Assembly: GCA_913049565.1 (NCBI GenBank)
Contig: CAJWZG010000014.1
Coordinates: 1-22,309 of the forward strand
Reading direction: 5' to 3'
Origin: an uncultured Gammaproteobacteria bacterium
GTDB lineage: Bacteria; Pseudomonadota; Gammaproteobacteria; Pseudomonadales; Azotimanducaceae_A
Length of the DNA stretch: 22,309 nucleotides
Shown here: in pieces, positions 1-6,612 of the stretch
Layout of the letters: every line of letters begins with the position of its first letter
Numbering within the stretch: the stretch's first letter is position 1
Notes under the pieces: generated by a model
Seen by the model: only the letters and a program-made list of their open reading frames with translations
Database searches by the model: none
What the model was told of the DNA's origin: nothing
Program-made: the position numbers and the translations under genes

Positions 1-1218
1 GGGGTCAGCATTCCAGCGGGCGGAGTTAATCAGATTGCCAAGGGTAACGCCAAAATAATCAATGTCGGTATCAGGATGAGGGACGACAGTACACAGTTCG
101 TTCTTTTCAGCCTCTTCAGTCGACGTCAATTCGACCCGAGCGATAAAGGCAGCACTAAACACCTGCTGACAGAAACGCACAGTTTGCAGCGTTATAGCGT
201 CGCACTTAAACACCGGTTGAATAGGTCGCTTCGCCAGCCCGTCAGCGGTGCAGTTGATGTAAACCGTGCCTTTAGGCATCACCTCACTGCCGTGCTCCAT
301 TTGCAGACCCGATGCATCAACGTTGAGTACGTGACCTTTACGAATCACTCGAGTAATGCCTTTTAGTTCTTTGAATTCGCTTTCAGTGATTGTTGCGCAG
401 CGATACATAGTGGGCTTCACGTTAGCGTCTAGTCGCAGCAAAATCCCGGCCTGCGCGAGCTTCTCGAAAGCCTGCTCCGAAGTATTTGATTCACCGACCA
501 AAGCCAGCTGCTGTAAAAATGACTCTGAAGACGGTCCGCTGAGCTTGCCCGGCTGAATATTAGCTCGGTTCAAAATCCAGCTGTCCCTGGGCCGTACCCA
601 ACTAATAGATGAATGTCCAACACCTTGCTCTAGCAGCCATAAACAGGCGTCCATGCTAGTTTTGCCGGCGCCAATGACGCAGTAATGGACACCTGCGGAG
701 GCTATCTTGGGGAGATCGTTAATAGGCACGCTTGTCACGCTGTCGGCGACTGAGTATGGCGCAGCGCTCGTGGCAGGCACCCTCACATTCATGTATCGAG
801 CGTCGACGGTTTTTCTCGCCTTGACATCTATCGCTTCGCCTGTGACCAATGAGGTGACTTGACCTGGCTCGCTATATCGCGCGTTCGGATAATAGTGCAC
901 GCGGCCGCTTGCGAGAAACTGACCTCGCATTATTTGGTCATAATAGCCAAGAAGCTCGCCCTTGGACGCCAGTTCGTAAAGACCAGCATTCCAACCAGAC
1001 TGATCAATTCGGTCCGATCCTAGCTTGACGGAATTGACGCCGTAAAACGCACTAGGTTGATGCAGTCGCACAAAGGGATAGGCATCATTCCAGTGTCCAC
1101 CAGGTGCTGGCCTATCATCAACCACGGCGAAGGTTGCGTTACTTTCATTGAATAGTACGTCGGCAAAGGCCATACCCATGGCCCCCGCGCCAACGATTAA
1201 ATAATCCACGTCTATCAC
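1..1218 (-). CDS. FAD/NAD(P)-binding monooxygenase-like oxidoreductase (partial, C-terminus outside window)
   Basis: 406 codons are visible; the reading frame is open at base 1, so the C-terminus is missing. The N-terminus carries a Rossmann dinucleotide-binding motif (VGAGAMG, about residues 12-18), followed by a GGHW segment and a YPFVRLHQP segment typical of flavin-containing monooxygenase-like proteins. A second nucleotide-binding motif (VIGAGKTSMD) starts near residue 181. Two Rossmann motifs in one chain suggest FAD plus NAD(P)H binding and oxidation or hydroxylation of an unidentified substrate in the cytoplasm. There is no ATG start. I chose GTG at 1218 because AGGTG lies 6 bases upstream (1225-1229) and an in-frame stop immediately precedes it; GTG at 1209 is the alternative. 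The next gene on this strand ends 235 bases upstream, so it probably has its own promoter. Substrate and pathway are unknown, and no Fur box is seen in front of it. Confidence 0.8.
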   Translation of the reverse strand, partial: MIDVDYLIVGAGAMGMAFADVLFNESNATFAVVDDRPAPGGHWNDAYPFVRLHQPSAFYGVNSVKLGSDRIDQSGWNAGLYELASKGELLGYYDQIMRGQFLASGRVHYYPNARYSEPGQVTSLVTGEAIDVKARKTVDARYMNVRVPATSAAPYSVADSVTSVPINDLPKIASAGVHYCVIGAGKTSMDACLWLLEQGVGHSSISWVRPRDSWILNRANIQPGKLSGPSSESFLQQLALVGESNTSEQAFEKLAQAGILLRLDANVKPTMYRCATITESEFKELKGITRVIRKGHVLNVDASGLQMEHGSEVMPKGTVYINCTADGLAKRPIQPVFKCDAITLQTVRFCQQVFSAAFIARVELTSTEEAEKNELCTVVPHPDTDIDYFGVTLGNLINSARWNADP

Positions 1219-1453
1219 TCAACACACCTATTTTGCTTCGAAATCGCCTTCTAACTGTGTTGGAACTTTACAGTAAATGAGCGAGCCTTAGAGCTTGTGA
1301 AGGACGAGATTGCTCAAAAACCTCACTCTTTAGACGGATTTGCGCCCCAACTGCTCAGGGATTGAGAAACGACGTGGAGCAGCCGGGGCACAAATTCTAG
1401 GGTTCAAATTGCGGGTCTTACCGAGACATGTAAAAACGCCAGATTTACAACTT

Positions 1454-1942
1454 CTAACGCAAGGCTAGTTTGTTTTCGGAACATATCAAACTCGCGTCGC
1501 GGCCCTCTAACAAATAAGTTGCTTCACCAACATAGTCCGGCCGCAGGGTTCTTTCATACCGGCCACTAGCGCCCATCGTATAGCGGGCAAACACGCCCTT
1601 CGCTTCCACTACATCCCCTATCATTTTGGCGGTAAACACCAATTCGCCGTCCGGTACCTTAAAGCGTATTTGAGTACCGTCCCCAGCATCTCGGACATTG
1701 GCCCAACAACCTCGTACCGGACAAACATCATCGACTAATCCAATTAACTTGACATGCTTTCCTACGTAAGCTTCTGGGTTGTTCGCCAACTGACTTATTC
1801 GTACTGCCTCGACGGTGGATTCGATAGCTATTGCTGGATTCGCACCAGAAGTTTCCCCTACCACATTCGCTGTCGCTGAAACCTCAAGCGAGGCGATTGC
1901 AAAAAAAACGATTATAGGTTTGAAATATGTTTTGAAGGTCAT
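1454..1942 (-). CDS. Small exported DUF4920-like protein, Fur-box preceded
   Basis: This 162-residue protein has a hydrophobic N-terminal segment (about residues 8-25, ending near SATA) that looks like a signal peptide, so it is probably periplasmic. The core reads 'QLANNPEAYVGKHVKLIGLV', then DVCPVRGCWANV, then a region ending in VVEAKGVF. This resembles the DUF4920 family: a small OB-like beta-barrel with a conserved C-x(4)-GCW element, here with cysteines near residues 74 and 79. The family has no established function. A candidate promoter and a near-perfect Fur box lie directly upstream (1959-2007), so it can be transcribed independently of the iron-uptake genes before it and is probably induced on iron starvation. 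The Shine-Dalgarno is weak (AGAG). Family assignment is by motif recognition only; the exported nature is more secure. Confidence 0.75.
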   Translation of the reverse strand: MTFKTYFKPIIVFFAIASLEVSATANVVGETSGANPAIAIESTVEAVRISQLANNPEAYVGKHVKLIGLVDDVCPVRGCWANVRDAGDGTQIRFKVPDGELVFTAKMIGDVVEAKGVFARYTMGASGRYERTLRPDYVGEATYLLEGRDASLICSENKLALR

Positions 1943-1958
1943 GCTCTGCTTTTTATAC

Positions 1959-1977
1959 GAATGATAATCATTATCAT
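1959..1977 (-). promoter_or_regulatory. Fur box upstream of the DUF4920-like gene
   Basis: Positions 1961-1977 form a 17-bp inverted repeat with perfect 8-bp arms (ATGATAAT / ATTATCAT) around a central C. The block AATGATAATCATTATC equals positions 4-19 of the 19-bp Fur consensus (GATAATGATAATCATTATC). It lies just downstream of a candidate -10 hexamer, so Fur bound there would block RNA polymerase. Fur binding is inferred from sequence. Confidence 0.88.
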
Positions 1978-1979
1978 CT

Positions 1980-2007
1980 ATGGTACCAAAATAGCCAAGG
2001 TTGTCAA
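1980..2007 (-). promoter_or_regulatory. Candidate sigma-70 promoter for the DUF4920-like gene
   Basis: On the minus strand a perfect TTGACA (2007-2002) is followed after 16 bases by TACCAT (1985-1980, 4 of 6 matches to TATAAT). The Fur box begins 2 bases downstream of this -10, and the gene starts at 1942. The same arrangement (-35, -10, Fur box) is seen in front of the DUF4856 gene. Confidence 0.6.
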
Positions 2008-2074
2008 CGATGTAACAATAATTTCAGGCCTGGGCGGTGTAGTTTTGAGCAGAGACAGTGCTGCCAGCAAGCCA

Positions 2075-2992
2075 TTAAACTGCTACAGAGTTGGATGGGG
2101 CCTTGCACATAATTGGTCTATCGACATCGATGCCTGTTGCGCCCAAACCAAACTGCAACCCGCTGATTTTACCCGCGTCTTTGCTTAGTAGGTGAGACCC
2201 TAGGCATCGATCCCAGATGCTGAGGCAGGCGCCAAAGTTCACGTTCAAATGGTCTCGGCTGTGGTGAAGTTGATGTTGTAGCGGACTGATCACGAAACGC
2301 TCTAACACACCAAAGGCAACGGGCACATGGGAATGCCGCAAGTTGGCGGCGGCCAGGTTAAAAAGAAAACCTAGTGCGTCGACGCCAAGAATATCTAAAG
2401 CAGACAGCTGGCCTTTGAACAGCCATATAAAAAGCCCCCCGACCATGGAAAAGATTAGAAACCCTCGCAGAGTGTAGATAATGCTCTCGAGCGGATGCAC
2501 GCGAAAAACTGTAAATGGCGTAAGCGTTGTAGCCGAATGATGCACCTGATGCAGTCGCCAAAGGACGGGCACTTTGTGCATGAAACGATGCAAACCAAAC
2601 CGGCTGAGATCGTCTGCCACGAACAGCACGACGGAAAAAACACAGGCGATGGCCAACCAATCCAGGCCGGTAATATCAATATCGCCTATCTCTACCTGCA
2701 GAAATCGAGCAATAACCAACGCCCCAGCGAGCTTAGCGCCCAAGAGCGGCAAGATGAGCGAAGTGCGAATCATGGCATTAAGCCACATCAAAGCGTAGTC
2801 AATGAGAGTCGAGCGATTAAACCAATAATCAAGATTGAAAAGGGCTTTAGTTTGTTTTCGCAATGAAAAGCCACCGTCGCGAATGCTGGTCACAAAAGAT
2901 GCGACCAACAAAGCAACAATGACATATATCCAAAAAACGCGTTTTCCGGGATCTACGAGAAAACCTAACGGCTCACTAAGAAGCTCAACCAC
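2075..2992 (-). CDS. Fatty acid hydroxylase / sterol desaturase-family membrane di-iron enzyme
   Basis: This 305-residue protein has hydrophobic segments near residues 20-35, 65-85, 110-125 and 178-192, so it is an inner-membrane protein. It shows the histidine clusters of the fatty acid hydroxylase superfamily (PF04116): HRFMH at 135-139, HQVHH at 148-152, HSH near 220-222, and HQLHH at 240-244. In this family they bind a non-haem di-iron centre that hydroxylates or desaturates lipids, sterols or carotenoids; the substrate here is not readable from sequence. The start is GTG at 2992, with a stop codon immediately upstream in frame, so no longer form exists. The preceding receptor gene ends only 7 bases away, so the two are almost certainly co-transcribed and possibly translationally coupled. 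Its place in an iron-regulated unit is unusual and suggests a role tied to iron supply or to modifying a membrane or ligand. Confidence 0.88.
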   Translation of the reverse strand: MVELLSEPLGFLVDPGKRVFWIYVIVALLVASFVTSIRDGGFSLRKQTKALFNLDYWFNRSTLIDYALMWLNAMIRTSLILPLLGAKLAGALVIARFLQVEIGDIDITGLDWLAIACVFSVVLFVADDLSRFGLHRFMHKVPVLWRLHQVHHSATTLTPFTVFRVHPLESIIYTLRGFLIFSMVGGLFIWLFKGQLSALDILGVDALGFLFNLAAANLRHSHVPVAFGVLERFVISPLQHQLHHSRDHLNVNFGACLSIWDRCLGSHLLSKDAGKISGLQFGLGATGIDVDRPIMCKAPSNSVAV

Positions 2993-2999
2993 TTAAATC

Positions 3000-5174
3000 T
3001 CAACCGCCGACACTGTGCTCGACTTTTAAAATCAGCGTTCTCGGTAAACTTGGTCGCGCGCCAAACGGACGATGCGCCACAATCTTACGCTCATCTGTGA
3101 GGTTGCGTACCAGCAACTGCAAATAAGTAGATTCGCCAAAGTTGCGGCGCACATGCAAGTCAAGGTGATTTTGAGCCTCTGCGTAGAGTCCTGCGGAAAC
3201 CGAACCAGAGCCTGGCTCCTCGCGCATCTCAGCAGAGTGCTTGAACGCTATGCCGCCTGCGTATTGGTCGTAGCTCAGATCGACAGATGCTGAAGCGATA
3301 TGCTCAGGTAGGTATGGCAATTCGTCCCCCGCTGCCACGATACCGAATTGCGAGAACGTCGACAAAAAGCTTTCTTCGAACTCTGAATCGGTATACGTAT
3401 ACGTTAAACGGGCATCGAGCATTAGGTTCGACTCAAACGTCCAATCAAAACCAAACACGCTCTCAAAGCCTTTAATCTCGACTTCACCGCCACTAAATTC
3501 TTCTCCAGCTTGACAGCCAAAGTCGCTCACCCGGCATCGGCCGAGCAAGTTAGAATAATCGCTTAAAAAGGCAATTACTTCGCCGTAAAAGTGCTGACGT
3601 TGCAAACGGCCACCAAGCTCATAATTGATGCTCTCCTCAGCTGCCACATCGGTAGCTCCGGGTCCGCTAGGTGAGATTCCTTTGTGTACGCCTCCAAGGA
3701 GTGATAGCGACTCATTTAGTTCATAAAGAACGCTGATGCTGGGCATCCACTCCTGCTGCTTGTTTCCATTCGATGTATTAGTCAGATAGTTGCTGAGCCT
3801 GCCATCGATATCTTCGTAGCGAACGCCCAATGTGACGGTAGCATTGCCGACTTGAACGTCATTCGCCACGAATACCGAAACCGCGTCCGTTTCACCCTTG
3901 TTGGTGACCTTGTTTTGACGCGCGATACCATCGTAAACAAGGCTGCCGCTTTGCATCAGGTAGCCGCGCTGCCGATGCTCGCGCTCCACCTCATCATGGT
4001 GAAAACGAATACCTATCTGAAGATTCTGAGTAAAACCGCCGAATTGATGCGCAAGCGATACCCCTCCTTGCAAGCCGAACGACATAAACTCTCGATCGTT
4101 ATTAGTGACGTCGACCGTTTGTGAGTCAGCTCCACTGGAGTCGCGCGCGCCAAGCAAGACTTGGTATTGTGCGACATAGAGCCCTGGGCTAGCCAAAATG
4201 CGTTGAGTGGGTGTGCCAGAGAGAAATCCGTCGAATTTATTCCAAGCCCTCTCGTACTCGTTCCGATACGCCTTAGCGTTAAACGTCAAGCGGTCGCTGA
4301 TTTCAATGCCATAATTGAGGTGAAGCAACCGATGTTCGGTATCAAACCCATCCAGCTCCGAGGCTGCATACCGGCGATCGGGGTCAACGTTGAAATCGGC
4401 ATCGGTCAACCCCAGATAAGTTTCGTTTGAATCCTCATCCGCCCAACCAGCCTTAATGGTTATGATTTGCGGCATTTTGCTGTCGGGTGTGAATTTAACT
4501 TTCACGTTAATATCATTCCGCTCAAACCCAGTATTGCCGCCACCATCGAGATTCTTGAACCCGTCGCTCGAGTAGCGCAAGAAGTCCACGAGGACCCCCA
4601 CATCTCCGACGGAATTAGAAACCAAGCCCTCGTATTTCTCGTAGCCATCAGAGCCATAGCTGGCATTTAACCTTGCCTCGAAAACGTCGGGCACAGCCCG
4701 CGTAGCAAAGTTAATCGCACCCCCTACAGTATGAGGACCATACTTAATAGACGCAGGGCCCTTGAGGACCTCTATCGCGCCCATTCGGTTAACGTTAGGC
4801 ACGTAATAGGCCGCAGGCGCGGAATAGGGCGCCGGGCCTATCAGAATGCCATCTTCCATCATAGTGATCTTTTGACTGCGATCCGTTGTCGCCCCACGAA
4901 TCCCAATATTGGGGCGCAAGCCGTAGCCATCCTCTTCGCGAATATACAGCCCGGGCACCTCGGCCAGGGCTCGATGCAGATCAGAGTGGTCGCGCTTATC
5001 CAGATAGCGCTCGTCTAGTACCGCGCCCGAGCCAGCCAGCATGTTGAGCTCTTCTTTTGAGCCGATAACCACGACTTCCTCGATGCTGGGATCAGCGGTA
5101 GCAGTCTGCGCGAACAGTAGCGATGCGATAACCACTAGCTTTGTAGTGGAGTTTTTGAGCGTCAATTTAATCAT
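3000..5174 (-). CDS. TonB-dependent outer-membrane receptor, FecA-like plug
   Basis: The protein has 724 residues from the chosen start. A signal peptide covers about residues 1-27 (ending ATADP). A TonB-box-like IEEVVV segment follows at 31-36. The plug domain contains GLRPNIGIRG (about 85-94) and LKGPASIKYGPHTVGGAIN (about 137-155). The rest is a long beta-barrel ending in strand-like repeats (VRNLTDERKIVAHRPFGARP near the end). The plug resembles that of ferric dicitrate (FecA-type) receptors, but the extra N-terminal signalling domain of E. coli FecA is absent. It should import an iron chelate or similar substrate across the outer membrane using TonB energy; the ligand cannot be named. 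I chose ATG at 5174 over an upstream in-frame start (5213) because it places the signal peptide at the N-terminus and overlaps the imelysin gene's stop by 8 bp (5167-5174), typical of coupling. The chain ends VEHSVGG without the usual C-terminal aromatic residue of barrel proteins. Confidence 0.93.
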   Translation of the reverse strand: MIKLTLKNSTTKLVVIASLLFAQTATADPSIEEVVVIGSKEELNMLAGSGAVLDERYLDKRDHSDLHRALAEVPGLYIREEDGYGLRPNIGIRGATTDRSQKITMMEDGILIGPAPYSAPAAYYVPNVNRMGAIEVLKGPASIKYGPHTVGGAINFATRAVPDVFEARLNASYGSDGYEKYEGLVSNSVGDVGVLVDFLRYSSDGFKNLDGGGNTGFERNDINVKVKFTPDSKMPQIITIKAGWADEDSNETYLGLTDADFNVDPDRRYAASELDGFDTEHRLLHLNYGIEISDRLTFNAKAYRNEYERAWNKFDGFLSGTPTQRILASPGLYVAQYQVLLGARDSSGADSQTVDVTNNDREFMSFGLQGGVSLAHQFGGFTQNLQIGIRFHHDEVEREHRQRGYLMQSGSLVYDGIARQNKVTNKGETDAVSVFVANDVQVGNATVTLGVRYEDIDGRLSNYLTNTSNGNKQQEWMPSISVLYELNESLSLLGGVHKGISPSGPGATDVAAEESINYELGGRLQRQHFYGEVIAFLSDYSNLLGRCRVSDFGCQAGEEFSGGEVEIKGFESVFGFDWTFESNLMLDARLTYTYTDSEFEESFLSTFSQFGIVAAGDELPYLPEHIASASVDLSYDQYAGGIAFKHSAEMREEPGSGSVSAGLYAEAQNHLDLHVRRNFGESTYLQLLVRNLTDERKIVAHRPFGARPSLPRTLILKVEHSVGG

Positions 5175-6492
5175 TGTCCGATTGCACTCGACCAGGCAGG
5201 TTGACTCCAACAATCGTTACAAAATCTATTTTAAGGATGTCGGTGACATCCTTAAGAAGGCCCGTAAGGGCGCACCCGCTGTAATCTTCGTACGTCTCAT
5301 CATGGCTGACATAGGCGTTCGTGCAAGCTTCTTGTTTGCTAGCATCGTCGATGGCGATCACTTGCGCAGATAAAGTCTTAGTGGCCGCGTCGATATTAGC
5401 TATCGCTGCCTCAGCTTTTGCCACCATATCGTCTGACGTGCTCTCATACCCCTCATCCGCAAAGAAGTCATCGAAACCTCTGCCATCTCCACCCCTTACA
5501 ACGTCAATAAACCCCTGAAGGTTGGCCTTTACCGCGTCAAAGGAGCTTTTAACGTAAGGCCGCTCAATTTTGTCTGGGCAAGACAGGCTTGTGCACTCCT
5601 CCTTCACGCCGGTTGGAATACCAACCTTTTTGTCTTTAGCTTCTTTATCCATGTGAACGATAATCGCGTCTGTGAGTTCTTGCAGCTTTTCGCCCGCTGA
5701 GCCTTCTCTGATAAATTCGGCTAGATAGTTCGAACCATCTGCACTCCAGTTATCGACTATGCCATCTGCTGCGACGTCTATGTCTCTGGCTAGTTCAATT
5801 GCATAATCGCAGCGCTGACTTTTCCGGCTTGCCTCAGTAAGATCGCTCCAGCCTGATGGAGCAGTATTAGAGGAACAATTGTGCTCTAAATCAGTGTTGA
5901 ACAAGAGGTACTCCACCGCTCCGAGACCTCTCTGACTGGCGGGTCTAGTAGCTAAATTGAAGTCGGCCCCGTTTTGATTCGTCACCGAGTTGTCGACGCC
6001 ACACTTATCAAGCGGAGCGCTAGCATACGAACTGACTCTGTAACGAAACGCACCGTCAATGTCAGCCGGTCCAACCGAGTGAACTTCCGTTTTCGCATAA
6101 GCATCCGACGCCGCCGACCAAAGCGTCTTCACGCTATTCAACGCGGCTGCCTCATTTGCCGAGCCCAGGGCGTCGCAGTATGTCTTTACGCCGCTCGTGG
6201 CGGCAAGCGACGCCGTCTTCGCGGATAGATCCTGATAAGCCGGAATCATGACGTTGTTGGCGATATCCGAAAGCATAAGTGCAATGGCACCAGAGTCGCC
6301 AGTTGCATCTTCGTCAACAGGGTCATCACTACTGCTATCCGCTGTTGAGCCGGATCCGGACCCACTCGCAGTCGTGTTGGGTGAGTTAGAGGTTGCTAAA
6401 GTACCGCCGCCGCCACCTCCACCGCCTCCACACGCCGCTAGTGCGAGTGAAATTGATAAGAGAGATAGAGTTAGATGCGTTTTTGAAATCAT
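5167..6492 (-). CDS. Imelysin-family lipoprotein (iron-regulated, peptidase M75-like fold)
   Basis: This 441-residue protein begins with a lipoprotein signal peptide with lipobox LAAC (Cys21). A run of nine glycines follows at 22-30, then a Ser/Thr/Gly/Asp-rich linker to about residue 68, then a helical imelysin-like domain (LMLSDIANNVMIPAYQDL at 72-89; RGLGAVEYLLF at 188-198). Imelysin-family proteins are exported or lipid-anchored and are linked to iron or haem uptake in several bacteria, although no firm biochemical activity is established. The family's GxHxxE motif reads GLGAVE here, so the histidine is a glycine. The start at 6492 has GGTGA 6 bases upstream. The gene overlaps the following receptor gene by 8 bp. 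It is preceded by a hairpin and a second Fur-box-like site (6532-6594). It probably acts in the periplasm or at the inner leaflet of the outer membrane together with the receptor. Confidence 0.9.
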   Translation of the reverse strand: MISKTHLTLSLLSISLALAACGGGGGGGGGTLATSNSPNTTASGSGSGSTADSSSDDPVDEDATGDSGAIALMLSDIANNVMIPAYQDLSAKTASLAATSGVKTYCDALGSANEAAALNSVKTLWSAASDAYAKTEVHSVGPADIDGAFRYRVSSYASAPLDKCGVDNSVTNQNGADFNLATRPASQRGLGAVEYLLFNTDLEHNCSSNTAPSGWSDLTEASRKSQRCDYAIELARDIDVAADGIVDNWSADGSNYLAEFIREGSAGEKLQELTDAIIVHMDKEAKDKKVGIPTGVKEECTSLSCPDKIERPYVKSSFDAVKANLQGFIDVVRGGDGRGFDDFFADEGYESTSDDMVAKAEAAIANIDAATKTLSAQVIAIDDASKQEACTNAYVSHDETYEDYSGCALTGLLKDVTDILKIDFVTIVGVNLPGRVQSDND

Positions 6493-6531
6493 CTGAAGTC
6501 ACCGGTTTGGATTTGAAGATGTGTGAAAACA

Positions 6532-6556
6532 ACAAAGGGCGTTAAACGCCCTTTGT
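6532..6556 (-). terminator. Intrinsic terminator-like hairpin between DUF4856 and imelysin genes
   Basis: A perfect inverted repeat has 11-bp arms (6532-6542 and 6546-6556, ACAAAGGGCGT / ACGCCCTTTGT) and a 3-base loop. On the minus strand it is followed by TTGTTTTC, a U-rich tract, so it reads as a rho-independent terminator after the DUF4856 gene. It also lies between the second Fur-box-like site and the imelysin start codon, so it would sit in the imelysin leader RNA. Confidence 0.75.
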
Positions 6557-6575
6557 AAGGTCCAAGAACTTTATC

Positions 6576-6594
6576 CTTACTGATAATCATTCTC
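6576..6594 (-). promoter_or_regulatory. Fur-box-like site upstream of the imelysin gene
   Basis: On the minus strand GAGAATGATTATCAGTAAG matches about 14 of 19 positions of the Fur consensus, with the left half and centre best conserved. It lies 19 bases downstream of the DUF4856 stop codon and about 80 bases upstream of the imelysin start. No convincing -35/-10 pair accompanies it; TTGAAA at 6602-6596 is a weak candidate element. Confidence 0.6.
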
Positions 6595-6612
6595 TTTTCA
6601 ATTTGCTTGCTT

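Noticed and set aside
1219..1453. Gap between the flavoprotein and DUF4920-like genes
   Set aside because: Checked for small genes, Fur boxes and terminators; nothing convincing beyond the ribosome site of the flavoprotein gene.
1961..2188. Plus-strand open frame of 75 codons overlapping the Fur box
   Set aside because: It starts inside the Fur palindrome, lacks a ribosome site and mostly lies over the 3' end of the hydroxylase gene; no protein family resemblance.
2495..2866. Plus-strand frame of 123 codons inside the hydroxylase gene
   Set aside because: Antisense shadow; the minus strand holds all histidine clusters of a known family.
6248..6496. Plus-strand frame encoding a run of nine prolines
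   Set aside because: It is the complement of the imelysin poly-glycine codons; the signal peptide and family match support only the minus strand.
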